Source of the DNA: Canna indica
Taxonomy: Eukaryota > Streptophyta > Magnoliopsida > Zingiberales > Cannaceae
Length of the DNA: 64,000 bases
Reading direction: 5' to 3'
NCBI GenBank assembly: GCA_034359265.1
Contig: CP136891.1
Span: 46,306,001-46,370,000 of the forward strand
Shown piece by piece: positions 33,420 to 43,478 of the stretch (the first letter of the stretch is position 1; each line of letters starts with the position of its first letter). The position numbers and the translations under genes were made by a program. The notes under the pieces are model-generated. The model was not told the DNA's origin. It did not search any database and was given only the letters and a program-made list of their open reading frames with translations.

Positions 33420-34245
33420 CAGTAGCCAATTCGGTCGACCAAATGTGGTGAAAAATTGGCAGTTGCCAATTCGATCGACCAGTCGGTCGACCGAAGTGCA
33501 CCCAAAAGAGATAGATTGTCGTGGTCGCTTGGGCAGTCGATCATTCGATCGATCGACGATCGATTGGCAAGCGACCGAGTGACTCCAATGGGCAGAAAAA
33601 TGCCAGTTGGGTGGAGATGCCGAGTGAGGGGTATCACCAGCCTTCCAAGTGGTCCTTAACCATTCATTGAAGATCTCCTAGAGTGTTCTTGAGCCTTCCC
33701 AAGTGGATTTCATTGCGCAAGCTTCGGCGATCGTTCATCTACTCGAAGCATTCTTTTCGCCTCATCTCGGCTTCACTTCGAGCTCTACATCTTAACGAGT
33801 TTGAGGCTTTCAAGGCTTTGCAAGGGAGCTCACTTGTGTGGTTTAATTCTTAGATCCTTTGTTGTTATTTTTCTTGTTATTAAACTAGGTTTCCATTGTT
33901 AGCTTGCTATGTGTGCTAGGTTAAACACCTTAGGGTTTCCTTTGTAGAATTATGTTTTGCCTAGGTGAATAGGTGTGGGGCATTCTCAAAGGGTTGAGAA
34001 GCGAGTCCTTGGTTGTATTCCAAGAGAAACACATTATCTATAAAGGAGTTGGTTAAAAATCGTTGGTGGGGTGCCAAGGTAGTGGAGTTGGCGGTGTTGG
34101 CCGAGCCACTATAATCTCTTGTGTTTACATTGCCTTGTTTGATTGCTTCTAATTGCTTTTCATATTTGCTAACGAATATCATTTAGTTGCACTTAGTTTC
34201 GATTGAAGTTTGAATTGATTTAAAAGTGTGGGTATTCACTCAACA
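33420..34245 (+). repeat. composite LTR-3, 5'-truncated
   Basis: Begins inside U3 (CAGTAGCCAATTCGG, matching LTR-1 near 16080) and ends CACTCAACA, followed by the target duplication CTTAA (34246-34250). It keeps the palindromic cluster (33430-33570). The TATA segment is deleted: GAGGGGTATCACCAGCC replaces the longer GAGGGGTTATAAATACC.. version. Another ~45-bp deletion lies near 34222. Confidence 0.88.
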
Positions 34246-34478
34246 CTTAAGACTGTTGGTTGTGTATATTTGATACTCTGGATGATTCGCTGGGTGTAAT
34301 CTTTTTTTTCTCTCCGTGGTCATAAATATGGCTGACTGTGTTTTTTTTTGTGGTCTAAACAATGACCATGACTGATGGATACTTTTTGTTAACTGTTGAA
34401 TTATCTCTTTCACAGTTATTATATTTCAATTGAAACTTTCTTCTGTCTTATGATCCTTTCTGGTTGGGTTTTCCAAAT
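34246..34478 (+). other. Copia-3 3' noncoding remainder
   Basis: DNA between the composite and the solo LTR, continuing the Copia-3 tail from 15726. No ORF is seen. It ends in CAAAT, the target duplication of the solo LTR (34474-34478). Confidence 0.6.
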
Positions 34479-35535
34479 TGTAATACCCAAAATCTTAATA
34501 ATAATATGTTATTCTTGAGCGGGGGATCGTGGGCTCTAGTTAGCGCGGATTGGCGGGAAGCTTCGGGATTAGACCCGGGTAAGCATTTAATGTAGAAAAA
34601 TTAAGGAAATTTTTATGTGCCTTTTCTCTGTGATTTAGCATGATGTGATGTTAAAGGGTCTCGAGGCAAATTTAGTGGTGTAATCAAATCTTGAATCGGA
34701 GTTAGAACGGGTGTGTTATGGTCTGTTTAAGTTGGATAGCTTAGGTAGGGGTATTCTAGTCATTTGGACCCAACCAGTGTCTATAAATTAGACCCTGGGG
34801 TGTGCTTCCAGAGGTTTTAGCCACACGCTACCTGAGGCAAAGGAGAGAGGAGAGAGAGGGCGCCGCCGAGGAGGGAGAACCGCCAAAGTCAAATTTTCAC
34901 GAGTTCGTCGATGTCGATCTGGGGAAGATCATGCGCGTCTTGTCTTTCCATTTTCTCTCCATCCAATGAGTGGATTTAGGCTTTCTTTTCCCCAAATCTT
35001 GGTTCATGTCGCTGTCCCCATGTCTCGGGATTTTTCGTCAATTTTTGACCTATTTTTCTCGTATCGAATCAGAAATAAAATCGCCGTTCTTCCTTTTGTT
35101 GATTTATAAAAAAAATAGAATTTAAACAATCCTTTTTCTCTCTTGGCCTTGTGTAGCCACTGCCAGGGGCGGCCGTTGCTAGGTAACGGCGCCACCGGCC
35201 GGGCCCTGGCCTGTCCAGGTCGGCACTACCAGGTGCGGCCCACGCCTGGGCTAGAGGCTACCGACCTAGCCGTGATCTTTGGGGCCGCCGCCGAGCGAAA
35301 GGCGGTGGCGAGCTACCATTGGATAGCGCGGGATCCAATGGGGACCCCGTCCAGCCGAATCCCTAACAGCAAGCAGCGACAGCGGCTGGGGTAGGGGCAG
35401 CGGCGACGGGATGGGTGGAGGAGGAGATGTAGATGGTGACCTAGGTGGGGAGATGAAATGGAGGGCTGAAATTGATTTAGGTGTGATGAAGGGCTAGATT
35501 GAATTGGTTGAAATGAAGGGTAGGGATTTGATCTT

Positions 35536-35648
35536 TTTTTTTAAACAAAGATAGAAAGTCACAATAGGTGACCTACTAGGGTTTGTACCCTAGACCTCTA
35601 GACAACATGCAAGATGTTGCCACCAACTATACTACTCACAGTTGGCTG
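35536..35648 (-). mobile_element. tRNA-derived SINE with 15-bp target duplication
   Basis: A 113-bp insertion lies between two exact copies of TAGGGATTTGATCTT (35521-35535 and 35649-35663). On minus it starts CAGCCAACTGTGAGTAG, has an A-box-like TAGTATAGTTGG and a B-box-like GGTACAAACCC, and ends in an A-rich tail next to the duplication. This layout (Pol III promoter boxes, A tail, long target duplication) is that of a short SINE. I do not recognise the family. Confidence 0.78.
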
Positions 35649-35667
35649 TAGGGATTTGATCTTGTGT

Positions 35668-38600
35668 TGATGGAGGGCTAAGATTGCATCAGGTTAGATG
35701 TAAGGCTTAGATTGCATCATGTAGATGGAGGGCTATGATTGCATCATATTAGATGAAGGGCTATGATTGCATCATGTTAGATGGAAGGTTGAGATTGTAT
35801 CATGATAGATGTAAGCTTGTGATTGCATCATATTAGATGGAAGGCTGAGATATCATCATGTTAGATGAAGGGCTATGATTGCATCGTGTATTGATGAAGA
35901 GCTGTGATTGCATCATGTTAGATAGAAGGCCGAGATTTCATCATGATAGTGCCATGCCCCAACTCAGGGTCACGTGACCAGCCAAGGTATACGTGCTTAT
36001 ACCCTGTAGCCTAAACCATGCACATGCCAACTCAACAAATTAATATAGCGAAAAAGAAATAACAAGTTTTATTTTAATGAAAAGCAAACCAAAACATAGT
36101 TTATTTCAAGTAGCTCCAATGAAACGAAAAGTGCAAAAATAACATTTTATGTTCAACAATTCAAAAGTTCAGATACAATAAAGTCTGAAGTAAATGACAT
36201 AAATGCCCTTAGGGCTATAACTCCAAATCAAACTAATACAAGTGCATGACTACTACAAAAAGACTCGACTACGACCCTATCTAGGACTGCTATGAGACCA
36301 TGCAGCTCCTCTGCCCTCCAGCGGCGCCAAGTGCATCCAACTCACCTCGCTGGTCAGGCTCTGCAAAACAGATTTCAAATGGCAACGGGTGAGTTCAAAG
36401 AACTCAGCAAATGATTCTACCAACCCTCACCAATAAACATCACAGAGAAAACAAGAATATAAATCTATCTCTACAGAAAGGTAAATGTGACTAGAGTAAT
36501 CGGGAAAGACCCTCCGAACTTGCGCCGCGAGACGTGATATCACAAGAGTAGTCGGGCAGGCCCTCCGAACTTATCCCAAGAGGCCAAACAAGAACAATCG
36601 TGAAAGGCCCTCCGAACTTGTTCTGCAAGTTGGGAATTAGTCATCCAACCTCCCGGGTTTGGCCTGCAATCCGGCTCCTAATCGAGCCGCTCCGCCATTC
36701 GCAAGGATATGCCGCATCATGACCTAAGTCAAGACTCTCCTACGGTGTCCTAGGGGTGTCCTCATTAGGAAGAGTCTCAACACTCCATACCCGACCCCTA
36801 TATCTTAGATCCATATTGTCATGAACCCGTGTGGTTTTATTTCATGCATACTTTATAAGTTGGTTCATAAAAGATTATGTTCACCCTTAACCCAATTTTA
36901 ATTATGTAATTAAAATTTAGTTCACCAAGATTAGGATTTTGTTTTAGGTTACTGTTCTGCCCAGAACTGATGTGTATAACCCGAATCTAGTCTCCAAAGT
37001 ATTCCTATGTTTCCAAACTATGCTTTCTGGTCGAAATGATAGGTTACGCGACTATATTCACAGAAATACACACACTACAGCAAACAATCTAAAAACAACA
37101 CAGATTCAACATCTCAGCATAAAATTCCAGCAACATACAATTTCAGCATATCATGAAATTAGATCCGAAAATTTACAGAAATTAGCCCATTAATTATCTG
37201 TAGGACAGAATACTAACCTCAACATTTATTTCACATAATTCATGTTTTTTAATCAAGATTAAAAAAAAAGAATCTACCATGCCTTAATCAAGAAATAACA
37301 TCAACATTAAAAATCCCCCTTCTCAAGAATCCCCATGGCATAAATTACAAGATCTTGATCCTAATCATGATTTCTACCCACAAATCACAGATTTAATTCA
37401 AGCATGCAATCTACATATCAAGAACTCAAATTAGGTGAAAAGATCAAGATTTTCATGTCAAGGAAACAAGAAGACTTATTTGGACTTTTCAACGAACACC
37501 TTGAGGGCGACCCCGGTTTCCCCCTTGGCCGAGCACCCCTAGGTTTACCCTAGGGCTACCGAGCCCCATAAGGGAGAGATTTGGGTCTCCTCAAACATGA
37601 ATTTCAAGAAATAGGACATGAACTCGAAAAACATATCTAGAATAAAACATAAACACCGAGCCACTAAGAACGGCTTCAAGAATTCGTACAAAAACCCGAA
37701 GAGAGAGGGTAAACAACTCACCTAACTTAGAAAGAAGATTGGAGAAGAAAATCCAATCGACGACCTCCAATTTTGGCCCCAAAATCCAGTGGCTCAACCC
37801 CAAGGAAGAAGGGGGTAGACGGTGGCTCCTCCCAAGCTGCCAGCTTGAGGAGAAAGGGAGAGAGGATGGGAGAGGGGCTGCCTTCGGCTGGCTCCTCTCG
37901 GCTCGGCTCCAGAGGGAAGGAAGAGAGAAGGAGAGGGAAAGGGGCTTGGCTCAGGCGGCGGCTCAGCTCTAGGGTGGCGGCGGCTCCAAGGGGAAAGAGG
38001 GAGAGGGCTAGTGGCTGGCTCTGTTCTCTCATAATTTTGGGTGCCTCAAAAAATATGAGCCACAAGCCAAGGGGAGGGGGTTTTATACTCCCTCCTCAAC
38101 CCTAACCCCTCTAACCCTTTTATCCAACCCGCATCCACCTTAAACTGAATCCAAACCCGCTAACTTAAATTTAATTAAACTTATTCTAATACAAAAGCAA
38201 TTAATTAAATACACCCACATGAACATAATTAACAGTTATGCACACACAACATCAAACTAAATAATTTTAACTACTAAAGTCTAAATTCATAAATTTCATA
38301 TCCTACTTACCCTAGCACGCAAGCTCGCACCGGACCATGAGTCGACTCCGCTCGACCATGAACTAGTCCGCTAGGCTGGCAAACACAAACATAAGAGGAA
38401 AATAATAAAATTAAATATCTAGGATATTACAGATAGATGAAGGGCTAGGATTGTATCGTGTATAGATGAAGGGCTATGATTACATCATGTTAGATGGAAG
38501 GCTGAGATTGCATCTGAATAGATGTAAGGCTGTGATTGTATCATATTAGATGGAAGGTTGAGATTTCATCATTTTAGATGGAAGGCTGAGATTGCATCAG

Positions 38601-38825
38601 GATAAATGTAAGGTTGTGATTGCATCATGTTAGATTGAAGGTTGATATTTCATCATGTTGGATGGAAGACTAAGATTGCATCAGGATAGATATAAGGCTG
38701 TGATTGCATCATGTTAGATGGAAGGCTGAGATTGCATCCAGTTAGATGGAGGGCTGTGATGGCATAATATTAGATGGAAGGCTATGATTTGATCATGTTT
38801 AGATGAAGGACTGAGATTTCATTAC
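35668..38825. repeat. 28-bp minisatellite inside Gypsy I solo LTR (split)
   Basis: Tandem units such as ATGAAGGGCTATGATTGCATCATGTTAG, 28 bp each with about 10-25% differences by eye, fill 35668-35949 (about ten units) and 38432-38825 (about fourteen). A nested solo LTR (35950-38431) was inserted within the array, duplicating GATAG. Confidence 0.85.
35950..38431 (-). repeat. Gypsy family II solo LTR (2482 bp)
   Basis: Plus-strand ends are TGCCATGCCCC and GGATATTACA, flanked by GATAG at 35945-35949 and 38432-38436. No internal region, so solo. TATAAAAC (minus, 38080-38087), intron donor TTAG|GTGAGTTG (first base 37721) and acceptor TTTTGCAG|AGCCTGAC (last base 36361) are kept. The hairpin array is reduced (about 36490-36624); its last unit still pairs AGAACAA with TTGTTCT. 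GC-rich ORFs near 37727-38105 are leader exon sequence. Confidence 0.93.
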
Positions 38826-39499
38826 TAATTTATTGATTGTAACACCATTATATTCGTTCGTATCAGTGATTTATTAAATAAATTTAAGGTAATTCTTCTA
38901 TTCTTCTAAATAATTATTTGGATACCTTAAGGTTATCAAAAATATTCATGTTATATATAAAATTTCACCTAATAGACGTTCTGGATTCATTGGCGATGTA
39001 TGTTTCGCTATCAAACCTCCGGATTTTAAAAGCAGTAGGCAGTCGACGCCTCATTTTGCGTGCCAAGTTGAACAATCATATTTTATATGTTTTATGGTTC
39101 AATCTGAGATGATTCATAAATATAGTAGTTAATGAGGTAAGTCTTATCCTAGATCAGTGATTTCTATGACGAGTTATTCTATCCTATTGTTCCAGTCCAT
39201 TAATTTATGATTGTAGTTCCTTTTTGCACTATTTTCATGATACACATGCTTTTTTTCTTACAATGATTGGGCGTGCTATAATTCTATTTCATGATTGTTT
39301 ATTTATGTCGAGTATTCATGATTTACGAGCACTATTTCTACATATATATCTGTATGTGGTTATGATGTATTGTAGTTAGAGGTGGAGGATGAGGTATGCC
39401 CTTGACATACCCTTTATTACCTGTTGATAGCACATCTTATTTATGCTTATATACCTGTATGTGTGGTGTTGTGATGTGCTTGTTGAATTTCTGGAAGCC

Positions 39500-39690
39500 T
39501 CGCTGGTGAGGGGAGGGTATGCCTCAAAGAGAGCGTTCGCCTTATTCCGGAAATTTGGCTGGTGGGGGGAGATCATACCCCAAAGAAACAGTCCAGAGAC
39601 CCAACAATGAGGGGAACGTATTCCCCAAAGAGACAAATCGAAAGAGCTAGTGTCGGTGAGGGGAGGGCATGCCCCCAAGAGATGGCACAG
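39500..39690 (+). repeat. four imperfect hairpin repeats in Gypsy I LTR
   Basis: Four units of about 45-57 bp share GGTGAGGGGA..ATGCC..AAAGAGA. Each contains its own palindrome, for example GGGGAACGTATTCCCC (39611-39626) and GGGGAGGGCATGCCCCC (from 39661). The bases between the G and C runs change in step. The position near the LTR 3' third resembles that of the hairpin array in family II. Confidence 0.6.
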
Positions 39691-40454
39691 AGCTGGGTGA
39701 TAGTTCAGCGGCCACCCGACTACCTACCCTATGTGGCTATGTGGAACTGACGGGTCCGGGGAGCATGTATATGATTGAGGTGATGCATTGCATGTATATA
39801 ATTGAGGTGTTGCATTCATCCTATTTTATTACTATGGATATGCTTATACTTATTGATGGATGCAGTTATCATGAGTAGAGTGGTGGATGTGTTACTGATG
39901 CTTGTTCTGTCATTTTTTTAGGATATTTTATACTTGTTGACAATGATGATGTCATGCATAAAGTAGTGGATATATATTATTGCTGAATTCTTTTGACATT
40001 GTTGTTCATTATATATTAGCTATTTGTGTATTTATGCATGATGATTGATTTGGTGAATTGAGGGCTAATCTGCTCACTAAGTCCTAGTGGACTTACCCCT
40101 CATTTTCTGATATTTTTCAGCACCTGAGCAAGATTAGAGAGGTACCGGGGTGCAGTAGCACGGCTGGAGGAGGCAGGGCAGCGTGTCTCAACTCAGTTAT
40201 TTCATTTTCGCATTTTCCTTAGTTTGGGGTGTCCTTGTTGGGACTTTAAAGTTTTAAAAGTAAATTGAACATTTAACATTTTTTTTAGTGGTTGGGGTTT
40301 CTTTTAGGATATGATGTTTCCTTTAAGTTTTGAATGTCATAAAATGTTTGGGTTCATTACTTGTTTATGCATAGTTTGTTTTGAGGTTAGGCTTCGGGGT
40401 ACGTGGCATACCCTGGTCGGTCATACCGGATTTGGGGTGTGACACAAATAAACC

Positions 40455-40466
40455 AAAGGGGGAGAA
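40455..40466 (+). other. Copia-3 polypurine tract
   Basis: AAAGGGGGAGAA sits directly before TGTTAGTGTC, the start of the Copia-3 3' LTR. Confidence 0.85.
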
Positions 40467-41384
40467 TGTTAGTGTCTGTTCTTGTATTTTGGCTATATTT
40501 GGCCAAAGAAGCTCTTAGCTCTACTTATGTATTGGCAGTCTCAAGTAGTTTCAACTATGGAGAGATAGTTTTTCATCTGCCTGCAGTCTATGGTATTCTG
40601 GACAATTTTTGGTGCGAATATGATGGCTGATGAACTTCTGGTTTAATGATGATTCTCTTGATATTTCTGATCATTTAATCATCATTATTTATATCTGCGT
40701 TCAATTGAGTTTTGAAGAGTTTTTGTTCTTTATTTCCAGGCATTACTGTTGCTTAAATGATCATATGTTTTGTGATGCCTATTTATGTTGACTGTTTCAA
40801 ACTGAAGTCTGCGAAGAGGTGTGTGATTGAAGTCAGCATTTCTTCAGATCATTCAGTTGTCACACATAAATATTGGAGAAGGGATTTGTTGTCGATATCT
40901 TCATTGTGCAAATACTATGTTGCCAGTTTTAGAGTAGTTGAGGCTGCTTAGTGCAACGAAAGCAACATCCTACTCAAAATATATTCATGCTGAGATGATT
41001 GTGGGTTGCTAACTCATCACAACACAATGATTGTGTGGAGGACAGAACTCTGTGGCTGGGACACGTCATAGACAGAACTCTATGTACTTGTAATAGCAAT
41101 AGGTTTTGTTATTTCCAATTCACTGGAGTACGGATAGTTAGATTTCGGTGTGTGAAATCTTAGAGCTAGAAGTTGTACTTTGTGATAGTGTATTGGGCAT
41201 CTGTCCAGTGAGTGTCCCGCAGATTAGGTGACATATTTTTGTCACTGAACTGTGTAAACAAATACTTGTGTTTGTGTATATTTATTTTGGTTCTTAGTTT
41301 GCTACTTAAGGTAGTTGTTATAGCAGTTGCAGCTTCCTATGCAACTGTCATTTACAGAAGTTCCCTAAGAGATCTATATTGTCA
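40467..41384 (+). repeat. Copia-3 3' LTR (about 918 bp)
   Basis: Starts TGTTAGTGTCTG after the polypurine tract. The right end is placed at TATTGTCA (41384), because minus-strand copia integrase coding sequence (Copia-5) resumes at 41385 in the middle of a conserved motif. No strong TATA box was identified. Several short ORFs within (40403-41412) are not genes. The left LTR is outside the window, so the duplication (GAATA, 41385-41389) is unverified. Confidence 0.7.
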
Positions 41385-42187
41385 GAATATACTTAGAGCA
41401 ATTGTCATCTAGTTTTTGTCTTAATTGATGATTAGGTTTAAGAACAAAAGCTAGACATCTGAATACTCTAAAATGCGCTACAGAAGGTTTAGTTCCAAAA
41501 CATGCTTCATAAGGGATTTTACCTTCCACAGCTGTAGTATAACACGTGTTCATGATATATACTGTAGTCCTTATAGCTTTAGCGCAGAAACTCTTTGGTA
41601 AAGACTTCTCATTCAGCATACATTTGACCATCTCAACTACACACCTATTCCTTCTCTCCACTACTCCATTATGTTGTGGAGTATATGGTGTAGTGAGTTG
41701 TCGATCAATGTAGTTTTCTTTGCAAAAACTAGCAAAATTATTAGACATAAATTCACCACCTCTATCAGTCCTGGGACATTTAATTTTACATCTGTAGTCT
41801 ATTTCAAGTTGCTGCTTTAATTCTCTAAATTAAGCAACACATCACTTTTCTATTTAAGAAAGATAATCCATGTATATCTGCTATAATCATCTACAAACAA
41901 GGCAAAATTAATACCCGTGACCACTAAGAGAATTTATTTGCATGGGTCCATAGATATCAGCATGCAGAAATTCTAAAGGATGATCAACTCGAAAAGTTGG
42001 CTTTTTGGGAAAAACAACACGATGTATTTTTCCATACACACAGCTTTCACAAGTCTTCCTTTGATACTAGTCAAACCTTCTACCATCGAATTATCTTCAA
42101 TATACTTAAGACATTTTGAATTGAGATGACCACACCTGTAGTGCCAAAGAAGATCTGGATATGCAATAGTTGCCTTGAGTGCACAAT
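41385..42187 (-). pseudogene. Copia-5 pol fragment (GAG-pre-integrase and integrase)
   Basis: From 42187 down, a GAG-pre-integrase segment (DLLWHYRCGHLNSKCLKYI) with zinc-binding His/Cys pattern precedes degraded sequence (about 41990-41750). Then the integrase core C-terminal part (PYTPQHNGVVERRNRCVVEM, catalytic Glu present) runs to KLDDNCSKYI, where the Copia-3 LTR cuts it. This copia is of a different lineage from the Sirevirus-like ones here, judged by sequence. Its right side is cut by a CACTA terminus at 42188. Confidence 0.82.
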
Positions 42188-42540
42188 CACTACAAGAAAT
42201 ATGACATTTCCTAGGAGCCAAGACCCCACTAAAATCCTTTTTGACCCCATTAAATCCTTTTAGTGAGGGCCACCCGGTCCCCAAATGTCCCTAGAAAAAA
42301 ATGCATCGATAAATGAATATCCGACGGTCAACTAGTGACCCTCGAAAAAAAGTACTTGTACCGACAGCCACGACTCTCAAAAATAATTGTTTTCCCAGGG
42401 GCCACGACTCCCAGGAAAGGTAGTTTTACCAGGGGTTGCAACCCAAGGAAAGGTAGTTTTCCTGGGGACCGCGACCCCTAGGAAAAGGTAGTTTTCCCAG
42501 GGGCTGTGACCCCCAGGAAGTAGTTTTACCACCATTCAAA
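42188..42540. mobile_element. CACTA-1 left terminus with subterminal repeats
   Basis: CACTACAAGAAAT at 42188 is the hallmark CACTA end and lies inside Copia-5 pol (flank AAT, 42185-42187). It is followed by about four tandem copies of a 35-40 bp unit (CCCAGGGG..CGACTCCCAGGAAAGGTAGTTTT type, 42395-42525), typical of CACTA subterminal repeats. The opposite TAGTG end is not found before 45000, so the element's extent and content are open. Confidence 0.75.
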
Positions 42541-42840
42541 ATAGCTCCCGCCGAATCGTATTGATGATGAATAAATTGTTTCCTTGATGGTGATCAAAAT
42601 AATAAGAACAAGAGGCATTAAATTTATTCCAACAATTGTGACATATTTCGAATAGGATAATTTAAGTAAATGTTCATCAAGCGGTCCCCCTTCCTACTCT
42701 AATGAGTATGAAGAAATGGTACAAGCATTCTGAGAAGGAAAACTATAAGCTAAGGGGAGACACAAGCAATTGTAACAACAATGGGCTTCACTATTGCAAT
42801 CAATAAGTTGCTTAATAGAATGATGATCATTTTTCTAAAA
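42541..42840. other. unassigned region, possible 3' UTR
   Basis: AT-rich 300 bp without ORF or recognised repeat, directly downstream (minus) of the phosphatase-like exon. It could be the 3' UTR of the captured or relic gene. Confidence 0.25.
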
Positions 42841-43045
42841 TCAATGGAAAGATAGGCAAGAAGCAGAAGTGGCAACAACAGCTACTTTCTCACAGAAGTT
42901 GAACTTCTTGGATATTCGTGGGCGAACATCATTGGCACCAACCAAGCTCTCTAATAAGGGAAGTAATGTGAGCAGCTCCCTGTCGTCAGGGTTGTCAAAC
43001 CAGCTCTCAATTGGAATGCTATTGTCCAATTGAAATCCAAATGCC
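42841..43045 (-). pseudogene. last exon of a CTD/SCP-type phosphatase gene fragment
   Basis: Minus-strand frame AFGFQLDNSIPIESWFDN then LLTLLPLLESLVGANDVRPRIS closely follows the conserved C-terminal end of CTD small phosphatase-like (NIF/FCP1-domain, HAD superfamily) proteins, where family members read AFGxQLDNGIPIESW. It begins right after TTATTATCAG, a good 3' splice site, at the place where I expect an exon junction after VDNSP. Only this exon is seen. The catalytic DxDxT part is absent, and the tail past ISKKF is not family-like. It lies about 650 bp inside the CACTA-1 terminus, so it may be a gene fragment captured by the transposon, or a relic of a host gene. Confidence 0.65.
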
Positions 43046-43478
43046 TGATAATAAACACACAATATCAGAATATGCACAACATCCGTATTTTTTCATGGAA
43101 AATACATAATATCAAACATGATAATGCTAAATGTTATTCTATTTAAGAATTTGATCAATCTTCTTGTGTCTCATCCAAAAAATAAAGTATATCAAATATA
43201 TATTCTTTGAAAAAGGGGCAAATGACTACAATTATTCAACAAAGCCTTGTGATGATCCAACATAAGAAATATATATACAAATCCTCCTACAGTAATTAGT
43301 TTAGACCTATCTACATGATACACTAAATCAGGAATAAGAGAAAAAATGAAGAGATATTTCCAGATATGAAGGATGCCCTGGACTTTTATTACCTGATAAG
43401 GATGTAGAGAGATGTTTACTAATTGCCTAGTAATAAGTACTTAAGTAATCAGTACTCTCATCGTACGTAATTTTGAAA
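43046..43478. other. unassigned region, possible intron
   Basis: No ORF or known repeat. On minus it lies upstream of the phosphatase-like exon, so it may be intron DNA. AATTTTGAAA at its end (43469-43478) is the left target duplication of the next element. Confidence 0.25.

Larger units (their letters stand above)
15727..34245 (+). mobile_element. three-LTR Sirevirus-like composite (LTR-gag-LTR-gag-LTR)
   Basis: One insertion with matching 5-bp duplications, CTTAA at 15722-15726 and CTTAA at 34246-34250, around an array of LTR-1 (15727-16602 plus 27950-27999), internal A (28000-30624), LTR-2 (30625-31851), internal B (31852-33419) and LTR-3 (33420-34245). LTR-2 is at once the 3' LTR of internal A (polypurine tract before it) and the 5' LTR of internal B (primer site after it). 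Both internals carry gag only; no pol remnant is seen, so it is a non-autonomous gag-only type. A gypsy element (16603-27944) interrupts LTR-1. Tandem structures like this can arise by unequal recombination between LTRs. Confidence 0.82.
34479..40444 (+). repeat. Gypsy family I solo LTR with nested insertions
   Basis: Starts TGTAATACCC and ends GGGGTGTGACA, flanked by CAAAT (34474-34478) and CAAAT (40445-40449). With no internal region between these duplications it is a solo LTR, left by recombination between two LTRs. Net length is about 3.35 kb after removing a nested solo LTR and a SINE. A TATA-like TATAAATTA lies at about 34783. A 28-bp minisatellite (35668-38825, split) and a run of four hairpins (39500-39690) lie inside. 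TATTTTTCAG (to 40120) resembles the acceptor of the family II/III leader intron, but no clear donor was found. GC-rich ORFs such as 35143-35394 are leader sequence and not genes. Confidence 0.88.

Noticed and set aside
35143..35394. 83-residue GC-rich ORF that could be a gene
   Set aside because: Inside the Gypsy I solo LTR leader; no domain, and flanked by LTR sequence with CAAAT duplications.
37727..38105. GC-rich ORFs on both strands
   Set aside because: They lie in the leader exon of a solo LTR bounded by GATAG duplications. The same area in other LTR copies has no conserved frame.
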